The notes beneath the pieces were generated by a model. The model ran no database searches. It was not told where the DNA came from and was given only the letters and a program-made list of their open reading frames with translations. DNA of 64,000 nt from an uncultured Lachnospiraceae bacterium (GTDB lineage Bacteria > Bacillota > Clostridia > Lachnospirales > Lachnospiraceae), in NCBI GenBank assembly GCA_947630875.1, contig CANRJG010000004.1, positions 1-64,000 on the forward strand, given 5' to 3'. Positions 1 through 8,640 of the stretch are shown piece after piece. Position 1 is the stretch's first letter. Each line of letters begins with the position of its first letter. Both the position numbers and the translations under genes were made by a program.

Positions 1-2
1 CA

Positions 3-449
3 TATCTGCTCATCTGCCTGTATGCGGTGATCGGCGCGATTCTGGGACATATTTACCCCTTTTATCTGCATTTTAAAGGCGGCAAGGGCGTTGCCTCCCT
101 GCTGGGGCTGGTTCTGGTTTTCGTCTTCGGACTGCACCATGCGTCTACCGCATGGCCGGTGCTGATCGTACCAATGGTATTGTTTTTTCTGTGCGTGGCT
201 GTGACCCGCTATGTATCTTTAGGCTCGGTCAGCGCGGTGCTGGTGCTGGTACTGATGATGCTGATTTCCGGAGAGAACGACCGGCTGGTTTTTGCGGCGG
301 GCAGCAGTTATTTGAAGGAATGGTACGTGCTGTTTGTCATCGTCGCAGTGATTATTATTGCAAAGCATGCGCCGAATATCCGCAGACTGATTCGGGGCAC
401 GGAAAATAAACTGTATTTCGGAAAAGCCAAAAAGAAAGGACAGGAATAA
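3..449 (+). CDS. plsY: Glycerol-3-phosphate acyltransferase PlsY, 5'-truncated by window edge
   Basis: The reading frame is already open at base 3, so the true start lies before the window; the in-frame GTG at 27 is internal. The visible part is a hydrophobic membrane protein with the PlsY motif GHIYPFYLHFKGGKGVA (Gly/Lys-rich acyl-phosphate and G3P site) and a second family block, RYVSLGSV. PlsY transfers the acyl group of acyl-phosphate to sn-glycerol-3-phosphate, the first step of phospholipid synthesis, at the cytoplasmic membrane. It is followed one base after its stop by gpsA, which makes its G3P substrate, so the two are surely co-transcribed. Confidence 0.93.
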   Translation, partial: YLLICLYAVIGAILGHIYPFYLHFKGGKGVASLLGLVLVFVFGLHHASTAWPVLIVPMVLFFLCVAVTRYVSLGSVSAVLVLVLMMLISGENDRLVFAAGSSYLKEWYVLFVIVAVIIIAKHAPNIRRLIRGTENKLYFGKAKKKGQE

Positions 450-450
450 T

Positions 451-1461
451 ATGAAAACAGCAGTGATCGGTGCGGGAAGCTGGGGAAGCGCCCTGGCAAG
501 ACTGATTGCGTTAAACGGCCATGAAACATGGCTCTGGTCCATCGATGGAGCGGAAGTGGCTCTGCTGCAGGAAAAGCATGAACAGACCGAAAAGCTGCCG
601 GGGGTCAGACTTCCGGAGAGCATCCACATCACCGGAGATTTACAGGAAGCGGTCTGCGCTGCCGAAATCTGCGTCATTGCCGTGCCGTCGCCCCATATGC
701 GTTCCGTCAGCAAAATGATGGCGCCTTATGTGTCCGAAGGGCAGATTCTGGTGAATGCGGCCAAGGGCATTGAAGAAGAAACGCTGATGACCATGTCTTC
801 GGTCATCGCACAGGAAATCCCCCAGGCAGTCACCGCGGTGATCAGCGGGCCTTCCCATGCGGAGGAAGTGGGCAAAGACATCCCCACAGCGGTGGTGGTG
901 GCTGCGAAACGGCAGGAAACCGCGGAGCAGGTGCGGACCCTGTTTGCCAATCATTTCTTCCGGGTCTATACCTCGCCGGATATGCTGGGGGTACAGCTGA
1001 GCGGTTCCATTAAAAACGTCATCGCGCTGGCCGCGGGTATGGCGGACGGCTTAGGCTGCGGGGACAATACCAAAGCGGCGCTGATTACCAGAGGCATTGC
1101 GGAAATCAGCCGACTGGGAACGGCCATGGGCGCGGATAAGGAAACCTTTTCCGGGCTTTCGGGCATCGGCGACCTGATTGTTACCTGCGGCAGTATGCAT
1201 TCCCGTAACCGGAGAGCAGGCATCTTGATCGGACAGGGCAAAACCATGGAGGAAGCCATGGAGGAAGTAAAAATGGTGGTGGAAGGCGTTTATTCCGCCA
1301 AAGCGGCCAAGACGCTGGCAGACCATTATCATGTTTCCATGCCCATCGTAGAGGAAGTCAATCAGTGCCTGTTCCATGAGAAGACGGCGAAAGAAGCCCT
1401 GCGGGATCTGATGACACGGTTAAGCCGGGAGGAACATGCCGGCATGAAATGGGGGCGCTAA
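451..1461 (+). CDS. gpsA: NAD(P)-dependent glycerol-3-phosphate dehydrogenase
   Basis: Cytosolic enzyme reducing dihydroxyacetone phosphate to sn-glycerol-3-phosphate for phospholipid synthesis. The 336-aa length is normal for GpsA. A Rossmann GAGSWG sits at residues 7-12, the catalytic-lysine block SIKNVIALAAG near residue 188, and the C-terminal substrate domain contains GDNTKAALITRG and GLSGIGDL. The ATG at 451 follows AAAGGACAGG, which serves as ribosome binding site. It lies between plsY and a glycerol-1-phosphate dehydrogenase with gaps of 1 and 3 bases, giving a tight glycerophospholipid operon. Confidence 0.97.
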   Translation: MKTAVIGAGSWGSALARLIALNGHETWLWSIDGAEVALLQEKHEQTEKLPGVRLPESIHITGDLQEAVCAAEICVIAVPSPHMRSVSKMMAPYVSEGQILVNAAKGIEEETLMTMSSVIAQEIPQAVTAVISGPSHAEEVGKDIPTAVVVAAKRQETAEQVRTLFANHFFRVYTSPDMLGVQLSGSIKNVIALAAGMADGLGCGDNTKAALITRGIAEISRLGTAMGADKETFSGLSGIGDLIVTCGSMHSRNRRAGILIGQGKTMEEAMEEVKMVVEGVYSAKAAKTLADHYHVSMPIVEEVNQCLFHEKTAKEALRDLMTRLSREEHAGMKWGR

Positions 1462-1464
1462 AAA

Positions 1465-2649
1465 ATGTATGAGATGAAATGTAGCTGCGCCCAGGGCTAT
1501 CATAAAGCGGCGCTGGAGCAGATCGTACTGGAATCCGGAGCCCTTGCAAAAGTTCCGGATATCTTAAAGGATTACCATCAGATCTTCGTGCTGTCGGACG
1601 AAACCACCTATCAGGTGGCCGGGGCTGCGGTGATCGAAGAACTGCAGGCGGCAGGCAGGTATTTTCACCATTATGTGCTGAAAAAAGATCCGCTGCCCAC
1701 GCCGGAAAACCTGGGAGAAATCTTTGTGCATCTCTATCCGCCGCTGGCGAATACCGATCTGTGTGCGTTTTCGCCGCTGCCGGATTTTATCCTCGGCGTC
1801 GGGTCGGGGGTAGTGAACGATCTTTCGAGACTGACGGCCTTCCGGCTGAACCGGCCTTACGGCATCTGCGCCACGGCACCCTCCATGGACGGCTATGCCT
1901 CGGGAGGTTCGCCCTTCCTGTTTGACGGAACCAAGGCCACAATCAAGGGAAATACGCCCAGATACATCATCGGCGATCTGGATATTCTGACCCAGGCCCC
2001 CTATGACATGCTGCAGGCGGGCATCGGCGATATGCTGGGCAAGTATACGGCGATCTTAGACTGGGAACTGGCCCGGGATTACAAAGACGATTATTACTGC
2101 GAAACCATTGCGAAGGACGTGCTGCGGGCTGCGGATCAGTGCCTGAAAAACGCGGCGCAGTTAAAGAGCCGCTCCCCGGAAATCGTGAAAAACGTCATGG
2201 AAGGTTTCATGGTCAGCGGACTGGGCATGGCCTATACCGGCTGTTCCAGGCCGGCTTCCGGCGCGGAGCATATGTTCAGCCATATCTGGGAGCTGCATTT
2301 GCTGGCGGAAGGCAAAAAGCCCAATCTCCACGGCATTGAAGTTATGGAGGCCACGCTGATGGTCATGCATATGTACCGACGGCTGTACCGGGAAACAAAG
2401 GACGCGCATCTGAAAGAACTGATCGGCGGCTATCTGGAATCCTTTGACGCAAGTATGCAGGCAGCCCGTGCGCTGGAAATGCCCATGCCGGTGCTGGACC
2501 GTGAAATGATTCTTGAAGGCATTTACAAAGGTCTGAAGCTGCGGGACCGCTATACTATCATGCATTATCTGAACGAGCGCAGACTGCTGGAAAGCTACGC
2601 AGAGGATGCGGCGGACTGGATGATCGGCGGGATGAAGCAGCCCGCGTAA
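1465..2649 (+). CDS. egsA: sn-glycerol-1-phosphate dehydrogenase (AraM/EgsA family)
   Basis: A 394-aa protein of the iron-alcohol-dehydrogenase-like superfamily. The NAD(P)-binding loop GVGSGVVNDLSR is at about residues 111-122, followed by the G1PDH-typical TAPSMDGYASGG, and a metal-site region with GIGDMLGKYTAI and, later, SGAEHMFSHIWE. Known members (archaeal G1PDH, Bacillus AraM) reduce DHAP to sn-glycerol-1-phosphate, the mirror image of the GpsA product. It starts 3 bases after gpsA and is followed by the spoIVA promoter region. The family call is firm; the physiological use of G1P here is unknown. A related polyol-phosphate dehydrogenase activity is the alternative. Confidence 0.87.
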   Translation: MYEMKCSCAQGYHKAALEQIVLESGALAKVPDILKDYHQIFVLSDETTYQVAGAAVIEELQAAGRYFHHYVLKKDPLPTPENLGEIFVHLYPPLANTDLCAFSPLPDFILGVGSGVVNDLSRLTAFRLNRPYGICATAPSMDGYASGGSPFLFDGTKATIKGNTPRYIIGDLDILTQAPYDMLQAGIGDMLGKYTAILDWELARDYKDDYYCETIAKDVLRAADQCLKNAAQLKSRSPEIVKNVMEGFMVSGLGMAYTGCSRPASGAEHMFSHIWELHLLAEGKKPNLHGIEVMEATLMVMHMYRRLYRETKDAHLKELIGGYLESFDASMQAARALEMPMPVLDREMILEGIYKGLKLRDRYTIMHYLNERRLLESYAEDAADWMIGGMKQPA

Positions 2650-2705
2650 ATCCTGTTTCGCATTTTGAAATTTTTTGCAGCTTTCTGCCGCAAACCGAAA
2701 AGACG

Positions 2706-2736
2706 GTCATAAATCCGGCATTCTTTTCATATGAAT
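2706..2736 (+). promoter_or_regulatory. Candidate sigma-E promoter of spoIVA
   Basis: A -35-like GTCATAAA at 2706-2713 and a -10-like CATATGAAT at 2728-2736 are separated by 14 bases. They resemble the mother-cell sigma-E consensus (around KMATATT and CATACANT with 13-15 spacing). spoIVA is sigma-E-dependent in Bacillus, and the element lies 37 bases before its start. Matched by eye only. Confidence 0.55.
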
Positions 2737-2772
2737 CTATCAGTATCACAGTGTTGATGGAGGAATGGGAAG

Positions 2773-4239
2773 ATGCCGGATAGAAATATTTACAGAGATA
2801 TTGCAATAAGGACAGGCGGCGATTTGTATATCGGTGTGGTGGGCCCCGTCAGAACGGGAAAATCCACTTTTGTGAAGCGGTTTATGGAACTGATGGTGCT
2901 GCCGGCCATGGCGGAAGGCCCGGAAAAAACCAGGGCCATTGACGAGCTTCCGCTGTCTGCCAGCGGAACCATGGTAACCACTTCGGAACCGAAGTTTATT
3001 CCCAAGGAAGCCGCCCAGATCGACGTGGACGGAATCCAGGCGAAGTTCCGGCTGGTGGACTGCGTCGGTTTTATGACAAGCGGCGCGGATGCGGCCAGTG
3101 AACAGCATACGGAACGGATGGTGAAAACCCCCTGGCTGGATTATGAGATTCCGTTTTCCAAGGCGGCGGAAATCGGGACCTTTAAGGTGATTCACGATCA
3201 TTCCCAGATCGGGATCGTAGTTACGACGGACGGAACCTTTACCGATATTCTGCGGGAAAACTATGTGGAACCGGAGGAAAGGACCGTGGCGGAGCTGAAA
3301 AAAATCAGCAAGCCCTTCGTGATTTTGCTTAATTCCGCAAAGCCCTATGCAAAAGAAACTATCGCGCTGGCGGCGGAGCTGGAAGAAAAATACCAGGTTA
3401 CGGTGCTGCCGGTCAACTGTCTGCAGATGAAAAAAGAAGACGCCGCCCGGATCCTGGAATCCATTCTGTACGAGTTTCCGCTGATGAAAACGGAGTTTTA
3501 TCTGCCCAGCTGGATTGATATGCTGGATGCGGAACATCCGATCCGGCAGAGCCTCACGGCCTTTGCGCTGGATTTTATCAGCGAGGTAGACAGTGTCCGG
3601 GATTTCAAACGCAGAGGGCTTGCCCACGAAATGCCCTTTGTGAGAGATATTTCCGTACAGAATATTGATTTGTCGGACGGCTCCGCAAAGATTCGGGTGA
3701 CCTTTGACGATTCCTGTTATTACAAGGCGTTATCGGAACTGGCAGGGACGCCCATCGAAGACGAATATGATCTGATTGACCTGATCCGTGATTTCAGCGT
3801 GCGGAAAAACGAATACGCAAAGGTCACGGAGGCAATTAACGAGGTCCGGACCCACGGCTACGGCGTGGTCACCCCGGAACGGGAAGAAATCACGCTGGAT
3901 ACGCCGGCGCTGATCCGGCATGGCAGCAAATACGGCGTAAAGATCCACGCCAGCAGCCCTTCCATTCATATGATCCGGGCGGATATCGAGACGGAAATCG
4001 CGCCGATTGTGGGCAGCGAGGCCCAGGCCAATGATCTCATCGCCTACATCCGGCAGTCCGCGGAAAACGGAACCATCTGGGAAACCAATATTTTTGGAAA
4101 GACCATCGAACAGCTGGTAGACGACGGAATGGAAAACAAGGTATCCATGCTGAATGAGGAAAGCCGGCTGAAGCTGCAGGATACCATGAAAAAAATCGTA
4201 AATGACAGTAACGGCGGCATGGTCTGCATCATCATTTGA
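2773..4239 (+). CDS. spoIVA: Stage IV sporulation protein A (spore coat morphogenetic ATPase)
   Basis: SpoIVA polymerises with ATP hydrolysis on the outer forespore membrane and forms the base layer of the spore coat in the mother cell. The 488-aa length matches the family (about 490). The N-terminus carries the Walker A loop GPVRTGKS at residues 24-31, followed by switch-like DCVGFM, and the protein ends in the hydrophobic GGMVCIII tail typical of SpoIVA membrane anchoring. The ATG at 2773 follows GGAGGAATGGGAAG. It stands alone behind a sigma-E-like promoter, after the lipid genes, as in other Firmicutes where gpsA precedes spoIVA. Confidence 0.97.
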   Translation: MPDRNIYRDIAIRTGGDLYIGVVGPVRTGKSTFVKRFMELMVLPAMAEGPEKTRAIDELPLSASGTMVTTSEPKFIPKEAAQIDVDGIQAKFRLVDCVGFMTSGADAASEQHTERMVKTPWLDYEIPFSKAAEIGTFKVIHDHSQIGIVVTTDGTFTDILRENYVEPEERTVAELKKISKPFVILLNSAKPYAKETIALAAELEEKYQVTVLPVNCLQMKKEDAARILESILYEFPLMKTEFYLPSWIDMLDAEHPIRQSLTAFALDFISEVDSVRDFKRRGLAHEMPFVRDISVQNIDLSDGSAKIRVTFDDSCYYKALSELAGTPIEDEYDLIDLIRDFSVRKNEYAKVTEAINEVRTHGYGVVTPEREEITLDTPALIRHGSKYGVKIHASSPSIHMIRADIETEIAPIVGSEAQANDLIAYIRQSAENGTIWETNIFGKTIEQLVDDGMENKVSMLNEESRLKLQDTMKKIVNDSNGGMVCIII

Positions 4240-4287
4240 TGACAGGCCATATGTGCCGTTGATACTGCAAAAGACAAAGGAGCAGGC

Positions 4288-5559
4288 ATGAAAATCAGAT
4301 ATTACAACGGAAGGGTGCTTTCTATGCAGCAGCCGCTGGCGGTGCAGGAGGCGGAGCTGTGGACGCAGGACGATAAGATTTCCTATATCGGGCCGACAAA
4401 GGCGGATATGCCGGTTTTTGACCGGGAAATCGAGCTGAAGGGAGATCTTCTGATGCCGGGCTTTAAAAATGCCCACGCCCACTCGGCCATGACCTTCTTA
4501 CGTTCCTATGCGGACGATCTGCCGCTGCATGACTGGCTGTACGAGGCGGTTTTTCCCCATGAGGCCAGGCTGGACGGGGACGCCGTATACTGGATGAGCC
4601 GGCTGGCGTTTCTGGAATATCTGTCTTCCGGGATCACAGCCTGCTTTGATATGTATATGCATCTGGACAGTTTCGCTGCTGCCCAGGCCGACAGCGGCTT
4701 TCGCTGCGTGATCTGCGGCGGCGCCAATGATTTCGGCGGCACGGCGGAATCTACGGTCCGGGAGTTTGAAACCTATAATGCAAAAAATTCGCTGCTGAGC
4801 TACCGGATGGGATTTCATGCGGAATATACTACCAGCGCGGCGCTGATGAAAGAACTGGCGCAAGCGGCGGCGGCGTACAAACAGCCCATGTTCTGCCACA
4901 ATGCGGAAACGAAAGACGAGGTGGCAGGCTGCATCGAGCGCTACCACACCACCCCCACCGTTTATATGGACAGCATCGGCATGTTCGAATACGGCGGCGG
5001 CGGGTTCCACTGCGTCCATCTTTCAGAAGAAGACCGCCGGATTTTCCAGCAGCGGCAGCTCTTTGTCATTGCGAATCCTGCTTCCAATATGAAACTGGCC
5101 AGCGGCATAGCGCCCCTCTGGGAATATGACGCGGCGGGGATCCCCCTGGGACTGGGCACCGACGGCGCCGCCAGCAACAACGCGCTGAACATGTTCCGGG
5201 AAATGTATCTGGCCTCCGGATTGTCGAAGCTCTTAAGCAACGATCCGAAAGCCATGCCCGCGGAAACAGTGCTGCGGGCCGCAACGACAGGCTCCGCCCT
5301 GGCCATGGGACTTACCGGCTGCGATGTGCTGGCAGTGGGAAAGCAGGCGGATCTGATCGAAATCGACCTGCAGCAGCCCAATATGCAGCCGGAACACGAT
5401 ATCATCAAGAATCTGGTTTACAGCGCCGGTCCACAGAATGTGAAACGCAGCGTGGTGGCCGGAAAGATCCTATATGAAGAGGGCATTTACCATGTGGGCG
5501 AGACGCCGGAATACATTTACCGGAAAGCCGCAGAGGCAAAACAGAGACTTTTTGCGTAA
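4288..5559 (+). CDS. Amidohydrolase of the MtaD/SAH-deaminase (ATZ/TRZ) family
   Basis: A 423-aa metal-dependent hydrolase. The HxH metal site is in NAHAHS at about residues 60-65, further ligands fit FHAEY (near 175) and CHNAE (near 200), and the conserved aspartate is in GLGTDGAASNN (near 291). Relatives deaminate 5-methylthioadenosine or S-adenosylhomocysteine, or other aminated heterocycles, in the cytosol. The start follows AAAGGAGCAGGC. It lies between spoIVA and alaS without a functional link. Family confident; substrate inferred. A different aminohydrolase of the same family (for example a guanine or hydroxydechloroatrazine-type enzyme) is possible. Confidence 0.85.
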   Translation: MKIRYYNGRVLSMQQPLAVQEAELWTQDDKISYIGPTKADMPVFDREIELKGDLLMPGFKNAHAHSAMTFLRSYADDLPLHDWLYEAVFPHEARLDGDAVYWMSRLAFLEYLSSGITACFDMYMHLDSFAAAQADSGFRCVICGGANDFGGTAESTVREFETYNAKNSLLSYRMGFHAEYTTSAALMKELAQAAAAYKQPMFCHNAETKDEVAGCIERYHTTPTVYMDSIGMFEYGGGGFHCVHLSEEDRRIFQQRQLFVIANPASNMKLASGIAPLWEYDAAGIPLGLGTDGAASNNALNMFREMYLASGLSKLLSNDPKAMPAETVLRAATTGSALAMGLTGCDVLAVGKQADLIEIDLQQPNMQPEHDIIKNLVYSAGPQNVKRSVVAGKILYEEGIYHVGETPEYIYRKAAEAKQRLFA

Positions 5560-5577
5560 GTTCCTGCAAGTCGGCTA

Positions 5578-5606
5578 TTGAAAAATGCGCTTTGATTGTG
5601 TACTAT
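5578..5606 (+). promoter_or_regulatory. Candidate sigma-A promoter of alaS
   Basis: TTGAAA at 5578-5583 and TACTAT at 5601-5606 with a 17-base spacer lie 38 bases before the alaS start. The space is too short for a T-box leader, which many Clostridia use on aminoacyl-tRNA synthetase genes, and none is seen. Confidence 0.55.
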
Positions 5607-5643
5607 ATAGAGAATGGCTACAGGATACGAAAAGGAGAGAACT

Positions 5644-8301
5644 ATGAAAGCATACGGTGTTAATGCGCTGAGAAGAATGTTTCTGGATTTCTTTGAATCC
5701 AAAGGACATCTGAAAATGAACAGCTTTTCGCTTGTTCCTCATAATGACAAAAGCCTCCTGCTGATCAACGCAGGTATGGCTCCTTTGAAACCTTATTTTA
5801 CCGGACAGGAAATTCCCCCCAGACGGCGGGTCGCCACCTGCCAGAAGTGCGTCCGTACCGGCGATATCGAAAATGTGGGAAAGACAGCAAGACATCTGAC
5901 TTTTTTTGAAATGCTCGGCAATTTTTCCTTCGGCGATTATTTCAAAAAAGAGGCAATTTCCTGGAGCTGGGAGTTTCTGACCCAGGTTGTGGGCATGGAC
6001 CCGGAGCGGCTCTATCCTTCGATTTACTTCGAAGACGATGAAGCCTTTGAAATCTGGAACAAAGAAATCGGCATTCCGGCTGAAAAAATTACCCGGTTTT
6101 ACCGGGACGAGGACGGCAAGTGCGACAATTTCTGGGAGCACGGCGCGGGTCCCTGTGGTCCCTGCTCCGAGATTTATTATGATCGAGGCATCAAATACGG
6201 CTGCGGCAAGCCGGACTGCAAGGTGGGCTGCGACTGCGACCGGTTCATGGAAGTCTGGAACAATGTATTTACCCAGTTTGAAGGCGACGGCAAGGGCAAT
6301 TATACGCTGCTGGAGCAGAAGAACATCGATACGGGCATGGGACTGGAACGTCTGGCCGTGGTGGTACAGGACGTGGATTCCGTCTTTGATATCGACACCA
6401 TGAAAGCCATCCGGGACCGGATCTGTGAGATTGCAGGGGTAAACTATCATGAAAATGAAGCGGCGGACGTTTCCATTCGTCTCATTACGGATCACATTCG
6501 TTCCGCCACCTTCCTGATTTCCGACGGCGTACTGCCCGGTAACGAGGGCAGAGGCTATGTGCTGCGCCGGCTGATCCGCCGGGCCGCAAGACACGGCAGG
6601 CTGCTGGGCATTCACGACAGATTTTTAGCGAAGCTGTCCGAGACGGTGATCAGCGAATCCAAAGACGGATATCCGGAGCTGGAAGAAAAGAAGCAGATGA
6701 TCTTTAAGGTGCTGGGGGAAGAAGAGCAGAAGTTCAACAAGACCATCGACCAGGGCCTCGGCATATTGAATGAACTGACACAGCAGCTGAAAGAAACCAA
6801 TGCAGCTGTACTTTCCGGCGAAGACGCTTTCCGCCTGTATGATACCTTTGGTTTCCCGGTGGATCTGACGGAGGAAATTCTGGAAGAAAAAGGCATGTGT
6901 CTGGACCGGGAAGGCTTTGAACGCTGTATGCAGGTACAGCGGGAAACCGCCAGAAAGGCTCGTAAAGTCACCAATTACATGGGGGCGGACGCCACCGTAT
7001 ATGAAGAAATCGATCCGTCCATCACTTCCGTATTTACCGGATACGGCAAACTGGAGGAGGACGGCGTGATTCTGGCCATGACCACGGAAACGGAGCCGGT
7101 GAATGTCCTCTGCGAAGGCGATACCGGAACCATTGTCACGGATCAGACCTGTTTCTACGCCACCATGGGCGGACAGGAAGGAGACCACGGCACCATTACC
7201 TGCGGGGACAGCGTATTTTGCGTGGAAGATACGATCAAGCTGTCGGAGGAGCGAAGCGGCCATGTGGGCAAAGTTTTAAAGGGCGAGTTCCGTCTGGATG
7301 CAAAGGTGCATCTGGAAGTAGACGCTGCCCGCCGGGCGGCAACCTGTAAGAACCATTCCGCCACCCATCTGCTGCAGAAGGCCCTGCGTACCGTGCTGGG
7401 AGATCATGTGGAGCAGGCGGGCTCTCTGGTCAACGACCGGCATCTGCGGTTTGACTTTACCCATTTTGCCCAGATGAGCCGGGAAGAGCTGCAGGAGGCA
7501 GAACGTATCGTCAATGCCCAGATTCAGGCCTTCCTGCCGGTGGTGACGAAGGTCATGCCCTTAGAGGAAGCCAGAAAAACCGGCGCTATGGCGCTGTTTG
7601 GAGAAAAATACAAAGACGAGGTGCGGGTCGTCAATATGGGAGATTACTCCATTGAGCTCTGCGGCGGCACCCATGTGGACAACACCGGCCGTATCGGCGC
7701 GTTTAAGATCCTTTCGGAAAGCGGCATCGCGGCAGGGGTACGGAGAATCGAAGCCATCACTTCCGACGCTGTGCTGGCGTATTATTCGGAGATGGAGGAA
7801 AAACTGGCTCAGGCAGCCGCGCAGGTGAAGGCAGCGCCGGACCGGCTGGGAGAGCGTATCCGCCAGATCTTAAACGAAAACCGGGCCTTAAAGAGTGAAA
7901 ATGAAGCCCTGAAGGCGAAGGCAGCCAATGCCTCCCTGGCCGACGTAGCATCCGAGGCAGAGGATATCGCCGGAATACGCTTCTTCGCAAAGGCCATGCA
8001 GAATATGGATATGAACCAGCTGCGGGATGCAGCGGACCGCTGTAAGGAAACCTTAGGGGACGGTGCCGTGGTGGTACTGGCCAGTGAAAAGGACGGCAAG
8101 GTATCGCTGGTGGCTATGGCGGCGGACGGCGCTGTAAAACGCGGCGCCCACGCAGGCAATCTCATCCGGCAGATTTCCGCCCATGTGGGCGGCGGCGGCG
8201 GCGGACGGCCCAATATGGCCCAGGCCGGCGGCAAGAATCCGGCTGGGATTGGGGACGCTCTGGCAGCGGCAAAAACACTGACCGCAGAAATGTGCGGATG
8301 A
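5644..8301 (+). CDS. alaS: Alanyl-tRNA synthetase
   Basis: Class II synthetase charging tRNA-Ala in the cytosol; 885 aa, a normal full length. The order is N-terminal aminoacylation domain (RVATCQKCVRTGDIENVG, later FWEHGAGPCGPCSEI), tRNA-recognition helices, the editing domain with metal-site HSATH (about 571-575) and CGGTH (about 673-677), and a C-terminal DHHA1/C-Ala domain with a run of six glycines near residue 848. The ATG at 5644 is chosen over the upstream in-frame ATG at 5614 because AAAAGGAGAGAACT lies directly before it and because AlaS proteins begin close to this point. Confidence 0.98.
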   Translation: MKAYGVNALRRMFLDFFESKGHLKMNSFSLVPHNDKSLLLINAGMAPLKPYFTGQEIPPRRRVATCQKCVRTGDIENVGKTARHLTFFEMLGNFSFGDYFKKEAISWSWEFLTQVVGMDPERLYPSIYFEDDEAFEIWNKEIGIPAEKITRFYRDEDGKCDNFWEHGAGPCGPCSEIYYDRGIKYGCGKPDCKVGCDCDRFMEVWNNVFTQFEGDGKGNYTLLEQKNIDTGMGLERLAVVVQDVDSVFDIDTMKAIRDRICEIAGVNYHENEAADVSIRLITDHIRSATFLISDGVLPGNEGRGYVLRRLIRRAARHGRLLGIHDRFLAKLSETVISESKDGYPELEEKKQMIFKVLGEEEQKFNKTIDQGLGILNELTQQLKETNAAVLSGEDAFRLYDTFGFPVDLTEEILEEKGMCLDREGFERCMQVQRETARKARKVTNYMGADATVYEEIDPSITSVFTGYGKLEEDGVILAMTTETEPVNVLCEGDTGTIVTDQTCFYATMGGQEGDHGTITCGDSVFCVEDTIKLSEERSGHVGKVLKGEFRLDAKVHLEVDAARRAATCKNHSATHLLQKALRTVLGDHVEQAGSLVNDRHLRFDFTHFAQMSREELQEAERIVNAQIQAFLPVVTKVMPLEEARKTGAMALFGEKYKDEVRVVNMGDYSIELCGGTHVDNTGRIGAFKILSESGIAAGVRRIEAITSDAVLAYYSEMEEKLAQAAAQVKAAPDRLGERIRQILNENRALKSENEALKAKAANASLADVASEAEDIAGIRFFAKAMQNMDMNQLRDAADRCKETLGDGAVVVLASEKDGKVSLVAMAADGAVKRGAHAGNLIRQISAHVGGGGGGRPNMAQAGGKNPAGIGDALAAAKTLTAEMCG

Positions 8302-8315
8302 ATTTTTAAAAATTC

Positions 8316-8343
8316 TTGACTAATGTTTGGATTATGATATAAT
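8316..8343 (+). promoter_or_regulatory. Strong sigma-A promoter of rpsU
   Basis: TTGACT at 8316-8321 and a perfect TATAAT at 8338-8343 with a 16-base spacer; the -10 is also preceded by TGA, giving an extended -10. It lies between alaS and rpsU and predicts a leader of about 60 bases. Confidence 0.8.
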
Positions 8344-8372
8344 ACCAGTTAGCGTGAATTGCTTGTAAACGA

Positions 8373-8410
8373 GTACCTGTGTTTTCACAGTTTGAAGGGA
8401 GGTTAGGTAC
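8373..8410 (+). promoter_or_regulatory. Hairpin-forming rpsU leader enclosing the ribosome binding site
   Basis: GTACCT at 8373-8378 is the exact reverse complement of AGGTAC at 8405-8410, which abuts the rpsU ATG. The AGGGAGG ribosome binding site (about 8396-8402) lies in the enclosed loop. A competing inner hairpin, CTGTG/CACAG (8377-8381 and 8386-8390, loop TTTT), overlaps the left arm. The arrangement could gate translation of S21, but no regulator is known to me and the pairing may be chance. Confidence 0.35.
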
Positions 8411-8587
8411 ATGTCAAATGTTATAGTGAAAGAAAACGAAAGTCTTGACAGTGCGCTTCGTCGTTTCAAGAGGAACTGTGCAAAGGCAGGCATACAGCAG
8501 GAGATTCGTAAGCGTGAGCACTATGAAAAACCCAGTGTTCGCCGCAAGAAGAAATCCGAGGCTGCCAGAAAACGCAAATATAATTAA
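8411..8587 (+). CDS. rpsU: 30S ribosomal protein S21
   Basis: A 58-aa basic protein starting [20 protein letters not shown], a standard S21 N-terminus, and ending in the Arg/Lys-rich stretch [16 protein letters not shown]21 binds the 30S platform near the anti-Shine-Dalgarno region. It starts with the ATG at 8411 after AGGGAGG and stops at TAA 8585-8587. It has its own strong promoter and is followed 9 bases later by a terminator hairpin, so it is probably expressed largely alone. Confidence 0.96.
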   Translation: MSNVIVKENESLDSALRRFKRNCAKAGIQQEIRKREHYEKPSVRRKKKSEAARKRKYN

Positions 8588-8596
8588 AGTGATCGG

Positions 8597-8625
8597 GGGC
8601 ATACATTTTTATGTATGCCCTTTCT
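8597..8625 (+). terminator. Rho-independent terminator after rpsU
   Basis: A perfect 10-bp stem GGGCATACAT/ATGTATGCCC with a TTTT loop, followed by TTTCT. It ends only 2 bases before the galE ribosome binding site, so galE expression depends on read-through or on another promoter. Confidence 0.85.
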
Positions 8626-8640
8626 GATAGGAGAATGACT

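Noticed and set aside
5560..5643. T-box leader before alaS
   Set aside because: The gap is only 84 bases, has an ordinary promoter, and shows neither a specifier stem nor a terminator.
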